Shown here: in pieces, positions 18,246 through 27,600 of the stretch
How positions within the stretch are numbered: the first letter of the stretch is position 1
Layout of the letters: each line of letters begins with the position of its first letter
Source of the DNA: Thalassotalea sp. ND16A
Lineage (GTDB): Bacteria > Pseudomonadota > Gammaproteobacteria > Enterobacterales > Alteromonadaceae
Length of the DNA stretch: 64,000 nt
NCBI RefSeq assembly: GCF_000764205.1
Contig: NZ_JQDZ01000068.1
Location: forward strand, 124,001 to 188,000
Direction: 5' to 3'
The notes under the pieces: model-generated
Databases searched by the model: none
Told to the model about the DNA's origin: nothing
The model's input: the letters and a program-made list of their open reading frames with translations, nothing else
Program-made: the position numbers and the translations under genes

Positions 18246-19277
18246 TTGGAATTTCTTTACGAATACGGCTTATTTTTTGCCAAGGTGTTTACCTTTGTTA
18301 TCGCCGTTATTGCCATCATCGCCGCCATTGCGGGTGCCGCTCATAAACAAAAACATAAAAAAGGCGAGTTGGAAATTAATGACTTGTCTGAGCAATTTGC
18401 CGATGTTGAACAACATATGGTTGAGCACTTATTATCAAAAGAAGAATTAAAACAACACGATAAAGATTTAAAGAAAAAGCAAAAAGGCGAAGCGAAAGCC
18501 GAAAAAGAAGGTGCAAAAGAGTCGAAGCCAAGATTGTTTGTGATTGATTTTAAAGGCAGTCTCGATGCCCGTGAAGTGGACAGCTTGCGTGAAGAGATCA
18601 GCGCGGTACTAACGGTAGCAACCACGGAAGATGAAGTGCTGGTGCGGGTTGAAAGTGGCGGTGGCATGGTCCATGGCTATGGTTTGGCATCTTCGCAGCT
18701 GGACCGTATCCGTCAACAACATATCCCGCTAACTATCTCGGTTGATAAAGTAGCCGCCAGTGGCGGTTATATGATGGCTTGTGTGGCCGATAAAATTATT
18801 TCAGCGCCATTTGCCATTCTTGGCTCAATTGGTGTTATCGCGCAAATACCAAATTTCAATAAGCTGCTGAAAAAGAGCAACATTGAATTTGAACAATTAA
18901 CCGCAGGTGAATATAAACGTACCTTAACCATGTTCGGTGAAAACACTGAAAAAGGTCGTGAAAAGTTTGTCGAAGAGTTAGAAGAAACCCATGGCTTGTT
19001 TAAAGACTTTGTCAGTGAGCATCGTCCAAGCCTGGATATCAGTAAAGTTGCCACTGGCGAACACTGGTTTGGTATTAAAGCGAAAGAGCTGGGCTTAGTC
19101 GATGACATTCAAACCAGCGACGATTACTTACAAAATGCGGCGAAAACGGCAAAAGTGATCTCGGTGAAATATTCATTGAAAAAGGGACTTGCGGAAAAGT
19201 TTTCGAAGGCGGCTTCACTTTCTATTGAACAAACGGTAAATAAGCTTTGGCAAAATAACCGTATTTTTCCAAGCTAA
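18246..19277 (+). CDS. sohB: SohB inner-membrane S49 peptidase
   Basis: 343 residues from a TTG at 18246 (CAGGAGAA just upstream); MEFLYEYGLFFAKV is the usual SohB start and no ATG fits. There is an N-terminal membrane helix (residues 8-32), a Lys/Glu-rich linker with coiled-coil character around residues 65-95, and an S49 domain with VESGGGMVHGYGLA and DKVAASGGYMMACVADKI, whose Ser is the nucleophile, and a downstream catalytic Lys in YKRT. SppA-like proteases of this type cleave peptides at the membrane. The gene is followed 28 bp later by tpm. Confidence 0.95.
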   Translation: MEFLYEYGLFFAKVFTFVIAVIAIIAAIAGAAHKQKHKKGELEINDLSEQFADVEQHMVEHLLSKEELKQHDKDLKKKQKGEAKAEKEGAKESKPRLFVIDFKGSLDAREVDSLREEISAVLTVATTEDEVLVRVESGGGMVHGYGLASSQLDRIRQQHIPLTISVDKVAASGGYMMACVADKIISAPFAILGSIGVIAQIPNFNKLLKKSNIEFEQLTAGEYKRTLTMFGENTEKGREKFVEELEETHGLFKDFVSEHRPSLDISKVATGEHWFGIKAKELGLVDDIQTSDDYLQNAAKTAKVISVKYSLKKGLAEKFSKAASLSIEQTVNKLWQNNRIFPS

Positions 19278-19305
19278 GTATTATTCATAAAAGGGCAGGT
19301 TAGTT

Positions 19306-19956
19306 GTGAAACAGCAATTTTGGCTCGACTGCTGGAAAAATACGCGTTTAGGCTTTCATCAGGATGAGTTACAGCCATTAATGGTTGAGCATTTTCCCAA
19401 TTTGGTTAAAGCCAGCGATAATCGTATTTTTGTGCCTTTATGCGGAAAAACCGCCGATATGCTATTTTTTGCCGAGCGCTTTAAGGTGATCGGCAATGAA
19501 TTAAGTGGCATCGCCTGTCACGATTTTTTTGCCGACAACAAGCTGGTTGCCAAGGTTAAAAAAAGTAATGGCTTTAGCATTTTTGCGCAGGGCAATATTG
19601 AACTTCATCAAGGTGATTTTTTTGCCTTAGATGGCAAACAATTTCAACCGTTTGATTGGATATATGATAGAGCAGCTATCATTGCCTTCCCTGAAGATAT
19701 GCGCAACGAATATGTACAGCAGCTGAAAAACTTTATGACAGCTGCAACTCGTATATTCTTGTTAACCCTGGAATTTCCAGAAGATGAAATGCAAGGTCCA
19801 CCATTTTCAGTAAAGGAAGATGAGGTGCGGCAATTGTTTAAAGGCTATAAAGTGATTAAACAAGCTGAAAGAGATTTAACCGGGCAAAAATTTGCTCGCT
19901 TAACATTACCTTTAAGCTCGATCCAGGAAACGCTATATATTATTTCTAGCGAGTAA
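19306..19956 (+). CDS. tpm: Thiopurine S-methyltransferase family protein
   Basis: 216 residues from a GTG at 19306 with GGGCAGG upstream. The start KQQFWLDCWKNTRLGFHQDE and the VPLCGKTADMLFFAE SAM-binding segment, then DWIYDRAAIIAFPEDMR, are the bacterial TPMT signature. In other bacteria this enzyme methylates selenium and tellurium compounds and thiopurines. The natural substrate here is unknown. It sits close behind sohB and before a strong terminator, so the two may be one transcript. Confidence 0.93.
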   Translation: MKQQFWLDCWKNTRLGFHQDELQPLMVEHFPNLVKASDNRIFVPLCGKTADMLFFAERFKVIGNELSGIACHDFFADNKLVAKVKKSNGFSIFAQGNIELHQGDFFALDGKQFQPFDWIYDRAAIIAFPEDMRNEYVQQLKNFMTAATRIFLLTLEFPEDEMQGPPFSVKEDEVRQLFKGYKVIKQAERDLTGQKFARLTLPLSSIQETLYIISSE

Positions 19957-19984
19957 ATTTATTGCAACACCGAACACAGATAAT

Positions 19985-20021
19985 AAAAGGCCGAAATGCT
20001 AAGCATTTCGGCCTTTTTTTT
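19985..20021. terminator. Terminator between tpm and the symporter gene
   Basis: AAAAGGCCGAAATGC (19985-19999) pairs with GCATTTCGGCCTTTT around TAA, followed by T. It serves tpm; with A-runs on the other side it may also serve the convergent symporter gene. Confidence 0.9.
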
Positions 20022-20049
20022 ATACCAAATTCACTTGTTAATTTGGTAT
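20022..20049. repeat. Short inverted repeat ATACCAAATT..AATTTGGTAT
   Basis: Arms 20022-20031 and 20040-20049 around an 8-bp loop, ending at the symporter stop codon. It resembles the TATANCAA.TTGATTAA family but lacks its centre; it could be a degenerate copy or an independent terminator. Confidence 0.45.
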
Positions 20050-21384
20050 TTAATCTTTGAGGTGATGAAAATCAATACGATCACCATTGGTGTCATCACT
20101 GCTGTTAAATACTGACTGATCAAACTGGCCTTCAGCCTTACCCACAACTACCGTCACCATAGAGTCACCGGTAACGTTTACGGCGGTACGAACCATGTCG
20201 AGCAGTCTGTCCACACCGATGATCAAGCCAATGCCTTCAACAGGCAAACCAACTTGCGCTAACACCATGGCCAGCATGATAAGGCCAACTCCAGGTACTC
20301 CGGCAGTACCGATAGAGGCAAGAGTTGCGGTAACAATCACCATCAAGAAATCGGTCACCGATAAATCCACATTAAAGACTTGCGCGATAAACACCGTTGC
20401 AACACCTTGCATGATAGCGGTGCCATCCATGTTAATGGTCGCCCCTAACGGTACGGTAAAAGAGGCTATCGAGTTATTTACGCCAAGCTTCTTCGTGGTG
20501 GTGTTTAAGGTTGATGGAATGGTGGCGTTACTGCTTGCGGTACTAAAGGCAAACAATGCTGTGGTGCGCATTTTTTTAATGAAGGTTACCGGGTTCAAAC
20601 CGGTTAACAGTTTTAAGATGATCGGGTAGGTTAAAAATGCATGCAATAATAACACCGCTAACACGACCATAAAGTACACTATCAAATTACCAAAAGTAGC
20701 TAACGATAGCTCAGTAAATAATGTGGTCATTAAACAGAACACACCATAGGGTGCCAGGTTCATCAGGATAACTACCAGGCGCATGATCACTTCATTAAAG
20801 TCTTCAAAGGTTTTGGCAATGCGTTCGCCGGCTTCACCAGCAAGTGCGATGGCGATACCAAATAATAAAGCAAATACGATGATTTGCAGCATGTTACCTT
20901 TGGCGAATGCATCAAACGGATTACTTGGGAACATGCCGATAATCACTTGCGTTAATGATGGCGCCTCTTTGGTGGCAAATGTCACATCCGCGGTCATATT
21001 GACCCCGTCACCAGGACTAATTAACAGTGCGGCGGCGATGGCAATAGTAATGGCAATCGCGGTAGTCATTAGATATAAACCAATGGCCCGGCCACCAATG
21101 CGGCCTAATTTTGAGGTGTCGGTTAAGGAGCAGGTACCGCAAATTAAAGAGATGAAGACTAACGGCACCACTAACATTTTTAAACTGGTGATAAATATTT
21201 GGCCGCCGATTTCAAACAGGCCATCGACAAAAAAGCCTCTTACGGCAAAATCAAACAAGCCTAATGGGATCAACAGATCCCCATCTTCGGGCAACATCGC
21301 CTGAAATATGGTACCCAGGATGATACCGGCAATCATCCCGATGACGATTCGGCGAGTTAAGCTGTTCGCACTTTCTTTATTCAT
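20050..21384 (-). CDS. Dicarboxylate/amino acid:cation symporter (DAACS)
   Basis: 444 residues with eight or so membrane segments and the two re-entrant loops of the glutamate-transporter fold. The Ser-rich HP1 motif reads ASSNATIP, TM7 carries ATINMDGTA (the NMDGT motif) and TM8 reads DRLLDMVRTAVNVTGD. These transporters move glutamate, aspartate or C4-dicarboxylates with Na+ or H+. The NSS/dicarboxylate choice cannot be read. It is monocistronic. It forms a useful contrast with the divergent DAACS domain at 48848-51013, which lacks these motifs. Confidence 0.92.
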   Translation of the reverse strand: MNKESANSLTRRIVIGMIAGIILGTIFQAMLPEDGDLLIPLGLFDFAVRGFFVDGLFEIGGQIFITSLKMLVVPLVFISLICGTCSLTDTSKLGRIGGRAIGLYLMTTAIAITIAIAAALLISPGDGVNMTADVTFATKEAPSLTQVIIGMFPSNPFDAFAKGNMLQIIVFALLFGIAIALAGEAGERIAKTFEDFNEVIMRLVVILMNLAPYGVFCLMTTLFTELSLATFGNLIVYFMVVLAVLLLHAFLTYPIILKLLTGLNPVTFIKKMRTTALFAFSTASSNATIPSTLNTTTKKLGVNNSIASFTVPLGATINMDGTAIMQGVATVFIAQVFNVDLSVTDFLMVIVTATLASIGTAGVPGVGLIMLAMVLAQVGLPVEGIGLIIGVDRLLDMVRTAVNVTGDSMVTVVVGKAEGQFDQSVFNSSDDTNGDRIDFHHLKD

Positions 21385-21623
21385 AATTGTTGTCTTATTG
21401 GAATTGTAATTGAGTTAATAAAGTATTTTTTAATAACTGTAAAGCCTAACACTATACACCACTTTTGTTAATGCTATGTCGATGAAAATACAGTAATTAA
21501 AGCTTAGCAGCCATTGTCGAATAAGAGAATTAAGTTTTTTGTAGCAAAAAGTAACTCTTTTGTAATTTATCGGTTAATATGTAAATAGATAAAATAAAAA
21601 TAAACTCAGGGAGAGCGCTTTTC

Positions 21624-24600
21624 ATGAAGCAATTTCAGCATGTTTTTACCCTTTTAATGCTTGTTCTTTTAGTGGGCTGTGGCAGTGGTGATTCATTTAA
21701 CGGCAGTGGTGATGACCCCGTCGACCCAACCGACCCAACCGCAATGACTGTTGAAGTCAGCATAGATAACTCCTCAATAAGTGCAGCAACTCCTGCTACG
21801 GTTACCGCTACCGTGGAATTGGATAGCTCTCCTGTTGCCGGTAAAGTGGTTACTTTTAGCTCTGAACTTGGTGTGTTTGATGTTGAAACCGCAACGGCAC
21901 TGACCAATGCTGACGGTGTCGCGACGATAGTTTTAACCGCTGGTGCCGTTGAAGGTGCCAGTATTGTTACTGCAACGATAGATACTGGTGAGTTTGGCAC
22001 TGTTGGCTTTGAAACGGCTGGTGATGCCTCTCAAATTTCCGGTAAAGATGTAAGCATCAGTATTTCTTCTGCTAATGTTGCTAACACAACACCAGCGGTA
22101 TTGACCGCAACGGTAACCGATGCGGGCAGCCCGGTCGCAGGCGAAGTGGTTAATTTTGGCGCATCCCTTGGCTCTTTATCTCCAACCTCTGGTACCGCGC
22201 TAACCAATAGCTCTGGTCAAGCCGTCATCACGTTGAGCGCTGGCAGTGAAGCCGGTGCGGGCATTGCGACAGCAACGATAAATAACGGAGCAAGTGCCGA
22301 AGTAGGGTTCGAAACTGCAGGTGATGCGAGTAGTGAATCTGGTAAAAGCGTGATCTTAACTATCTCAACCATAGACGTCAGTATGGCGGCACCCGCAACC
22401 ATTACTGCCACAGTAAGTGATATCGATGGCCCTATCGTTGGTGAAGTTGTTAATTTCTCATCCTCATTAGGTGTGTTCGCACCGGTATCGGGTACGGCTC
22501 TGACAGATTCATCGGGTCAAGCTGTTATTATTTTAACCGCCGGCAGTGTAGAAGGTGCGGCTATTATAACCGCCTCTCTTGCCAGTGGCGAGTTGGACAC
22601 AATCGGTTTTTCCACCGCAGGTGATGCTTCTGAAGCGGTAGGCAAAAGTGTATCTGTGGTCGTTAATAACAAATTGATCAGTGCTTTGTCTGCGACCACC
22701 ATTGAAGCAACGGTCTTGGATGAAACCGGCCAACTGGTAAGCGATGAAGTGGTGAACTTTGCTTCAACACTGGGTTTACTTGACCCGCAATCGGGTACGG
22801 CGTTAACCAATGCCTCGGGTGTTGCAACGATCACATTAACCGCTGGTACCGTTAAAGGTGCCGGTATTGCCACGGCAACGTTAAGCAATGGTGCCACCGC
22901 AAGCGACAGCTTTGCTACCGAAGGCGATGAAAGTCTTAATCAGGGCAAAACCATTACGGTACAAGACATTACTGATACCGTAACCGAAGCCGCGCCATAT
23001 ACGGTGATGGTGAAAGTGACTGAAAGTGGTATGGACCTTGCCAATGAAGTGGTAACGTTTACCAGCACATTAGGCGCATTTAGCCCGGTATCAGGGACCG
23101 CATTAACCGATGCTAACGGTGAAGCCAGCATTCAATTAACCGCGGGTAACGTAGAAGGTGCTGGTATATTAACGGCAACGTTAGCCAGTGGTGAACGTGA
23201 TACCAGTGGTTTTGCCACCGCAGGGGACGGCAGTTCAGTTGCCGGGAAGGTAGTAACATTAGATAGAATCACTGCGCAAATTACCGAAACCGCACCGGCC
23301 ACTATTACGGTGACCGTGACGGATAATGGCGTAGGTGTTGAAGGTGAAGTGGTCAACTTCTCTTCATCATTAGGCGTATTTAATCCAGTTTCGGCGACAG
23401 CATTAACCGATAATACCGGTAGCGCTACTATCATTTTAACCGCGGGCAGTGTTGAAGGGGCCGGTATTGTCACGGCGACAATCGCCAGTGGTGAATTAGA
23501 CAGCACAGGATTTTCGACATTAGGCGATGCGTCTGAGGCGGAAGGTAACAGTGTGACTGTCTCGATAACCAATAAATCCATTGATGCGCTAAACGCAAGC
23601 ACCATAACCGCTACCGTTTTGGATGAAAGCAATCAACCGGTTAGCGACGAAGTAGTGAATTTTGCTTCCACCCTAGGTTTACTTGACCCGGTATCGGGTA
23701 CGGCGTTAACCAATGCCTCAGGTGTTGCGACAATCACATTAACCGCAGGTACGGTCAAAGGTGCCGGTATTGCCACGGCCACATTAAGCAATGGCGCGAC
23801 CGATAGTGACAGTTTTGCTACCGAAGGCGATGAAAGTCTTAACCTGGGCAAAACCATAACGGTACAAGACATTGCGGCAACCGTGACGGAAGCTGCGCCA
23901 TATACGGTGACGGTGAACGTGACCGAAAATGGCGCAAACCTGGCGAATGAAGTCGTAACCTTTACCAGCACATTAGGGGCGTTTGACCCTGTATCAGGTA
24001 CTGCATTAACCGATGCCTCAGGTGTTGCGACCATTCAATTAACCGCGGGCAGTGTACAGGGTGCCGGCGTATTAACGGCGACCTTAACCAGTGGCGAGTC
24101 GGATACCAGTGGTTTTGCCACCGATGGAGACAGTACACCGATAGCAGGAAAAGTGGTGACATTAGATCCTATTGTCGGCCAAATCACCGAAGCCGCACCG
24201 GCCACAATTACAGTGACCGTGACGGATAATGGCCTAGGCGTTGAAGGCGAAGTCGTCAACTTCTCATCATCACTGGGGGTATTTAACCCAGTATCGGCGA
24301 CTGCATTAACCGATAACACCGGTAGCGCCACCATAGTCTTAACCGCGGGCAGTGTTGAAGGAGCCGGCATTGTCACGGCGACGATCGCCAGTGGTGAATT
24401 AGACAGCACAGGATTTTCAACGTTAGGTGATGCGTCATTAGCGGTAGGTAATGTTGTAACAGTATCGGTCACCAACAAGTCTATCGATGCGTTAACCCCA
24501 ACCACGATAACCGCTACGGTTTTGGGTGAAAATGGTGACCCAGTTGCGGATGAAGTGGTGAACTTTGCCTCGACCTTAGGTCTGCTTGACCCGGTATCGG

Positions 24601-27600
24601 GTACGGCGTTAACCAATGCCTCAGGTGTTGCGACAATCACATTAACCGCAGGTACGGTCAAAGGTGCCGGTATTGCCACGGCAACATTAAGCAATGGCGC
24701 GACTGATAGTGACAGTTTTGCCACCGAAGGCGATGAAAGTCTTAACCTGGGCAAAACCATAACGGTACAAGACATTGCGGCAACCGTGACGGAAGCTGCG
24801 CCATATACGGTGACGGTGAACGTCACCGAAAATGGCGCAAACCTGGCGAATGAAGTCGTAACCTTTACCAGCACGTTGGGCGCCTTTAACCCAATATCGG
24901 CTACGGCGTTAACCGATATCAATGGTGAAGCCACCATTGAATTAACCGCGGGCACTGTGCAAGGTGCTGGCATCTTAACGGCGACCTTAACCAGTGGCGA
25001 ATCGGATACCAGCGGTTTTGCCACCGATGGCGACAGCACGCCGGTCACCGGCAAAGTGGTGACGTTAGATCCAATTATCGGGCAAATCAGCAATGCTGCG
25101 GCTGCAACTATTACCGTGCATGTTACGGATAACGGCGTTGGCGTTGAAGGCGAGGTAGTGAACTTCAGCTCATCTCTTGGTGTGTTCAATCCGGTATCTG
25201 CGACAGCGTTAACGAATGCGTCGGGTGATGCCACGATCCAACTTACTGCGGGCAGTGTGGAAGGCGCGGGTATTGTCACGGCTACGATCGCTAGCGGTGA
25301 ACTAGATACTACCGGGTTCGCCACATCAGGTGATACACCAGTGGCCGTAGGTAATAGTGTATCGGTGTCAATAAACAGTATTTCTGTTAATGCATTAACC
25401 CCTGCCATCATCACTGCTACGGTATTGGATGAAAATGGTGTTGGAGTTGCGAATGAAGTGGTGAACTTTGCTTCGACCTTAGGTTTGCTTGACCCGGTAT
25501 CGGGCACGGCGTTAACCGATGGTTCGGGTTTTGCCACCATCACTTTGACCGCAGGTACGGTCAAAGGTGCCGGTATTGCCACTGCAACGTTGAGTAACGA
25601 TGCTACGGCCAGAGTCAGCTTTGCCACCGAAGGCGATGAAAGCCTTAACCTGGGCAAAACCATAACGGTACAAGACATTGCAGCGACCGTAACCGAAGCC
25701 GCGCCATATACGGTGACGGTACAAGTGACCGAAAATGGCATCGACCTTGCCAATGAAGTGGTAACGTTTACCAGCACGTTGGGTGCGTTTGACCCAATAT
25801 CGGCTACGGCGTTAACCAATGGCTCAGGTGTTGCCACTATCGTGTTGACCGCGGGCAGTGTCGAAGGAGCCGGCATTTTGACGGCGGCACTGGCCAGTGG
25901 TGAATTAGATACCAGCGGTTTTGCGACCGCAGGGGACAGCACTGCTGTTGACGGCAAAGTGGTGACGTTAGATCCAATTGTCGGGCAAATCACCGAAGCT
26001 GCATCGGCCACCATTACGGTGACTGTGACGGATAATGGCGTAGGCGTTGAAGGCGAAGTGGTCAACTTCTCCTCATCATTGGGGGTATTTAACCCAGTGT
26101 CTGCTACCGCATTAACCGATAACACCGGTAGCGCCACTATCGTATTAACGGCAGGCAGTGTAGAAGGTGCCGGTATTGTCACGGCGACCATAAGTAGTGG
26201 TGAATTAGACAGCACAGGATTTTCAACGTTAGGTGATGCGTCATTAGCGGTAGGTAATGTTGTAACAGTATCGGTCACCAACAAGTCTATCGATGCGTTA
26301 ACCCCAACCACGATAACCGCTACGGTTTTGGATGAAAATGGTGACCCAGTTGCGGATGAAGTGGTGAACTTTGCCTCGACCTTAGGTCTGCTTGACCCGG
26401 TATCGGGTACGGCGTTAACCAATGCCTCAGGTGTTGCGACAATCACATTAACCGCAGGTACGGTCAAAGGTGCCGGTATTGCCACGGCAACGTTAAGCAA
26501 TGGCGCGACTGACAGCGACAGCTTTGCCACCGAAGGCGATGAAAGTCTTAATCTCGGCAAAACCATTTCTGTACAAGATATTACGGCTACGGTTACTGGA
26601 ATCGCTCCATATACAGTGATGGTGAATGTCACTGAAAATGGTATGGATTTGGCCAATGAAGTGGTAACCTTTACCAGCACATTAGGGGCGTTTGACCCTG
26701 TATCAGGTACTGCATTAACCAATGGCTCAGGTGTTGCCACTATCGTGTTGACCGCGGGCAGCGTACAAGGTGCTGGCATCTTAACGGCGACCTTAAGCAG
26801 TGGCGAATCGGATACCAGCGGTTTTGCGACCGCCGGAGACAGCAGTCCGGCAGCCGGTAAAGTGGTGACATTAGATCCTATTGTTGGCCAAATCACCGAA
26901 GCCGCACCGGCCACCATTACAGTGACCGTGACGGATAATGGCGCAGGGGTTGAAGGCGAAGTCGTCAACTTCTCATCATCACTGGGGGTATTTAACCCAG
27001 TATCGGCGACCGCATTAACCGATAACACCGGTAGCGCCAGCATTGTATTAGCCGCGGGTAGTGTTGAAGGGGCCGGTATTGTCACGGCAACCGTCACCAG
27101 TGGCGAATTAGACAGCACTGCATTTTCAACACTAGGTGATGCTTCTCAAGCCGTAGGTAATAGTGTATCTGTATTGGTTACTAATAAATCGATCAGTGCA
27201 GCAAGTGGTTCAACTGTAGAAGCAACGGTAACCGATGACACTGGTGCTTTGGTTGCCAATGAAGTGGTGAATTTTGCCTCGACCTTAGGTTTGCTTGACC
27301 CGCTTTCGGGTACGGCGTTAACTAACGCTTCGGGTGTTGCAACGGTCACCCTATCGGCAGGTACTGTCAAAGGTGCGGGTATAGCAACCGCAACGTTAAG
27401 CAACGGTGCCACTGACAGTGACAGCTTTGCCACCGAAGGCGATGAAGTTATTGGTATTTTTATTGAGATGTTATTGGTAGAACCAGACACCACAAATGTC
27501 ATTGATACCATTAATACCACCACGCCAGGCCAAATTATTGCGACGGTAAATGGTCTTGCTGCCGGTGAGAAAGTCTTAGTCACATTTACTACCGAAATTG

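Noticed and set aside
24035-27118. 1027-residue open frame on the minus strand
   Set aside because: It is the antisense of the Ig-like repeats. The repeats lack minus-strand stops in one frame, so the frame stays open. It is Pro/Val/Thr-rich with no ribosome-binding site or known domain, and similar shadows flank it.
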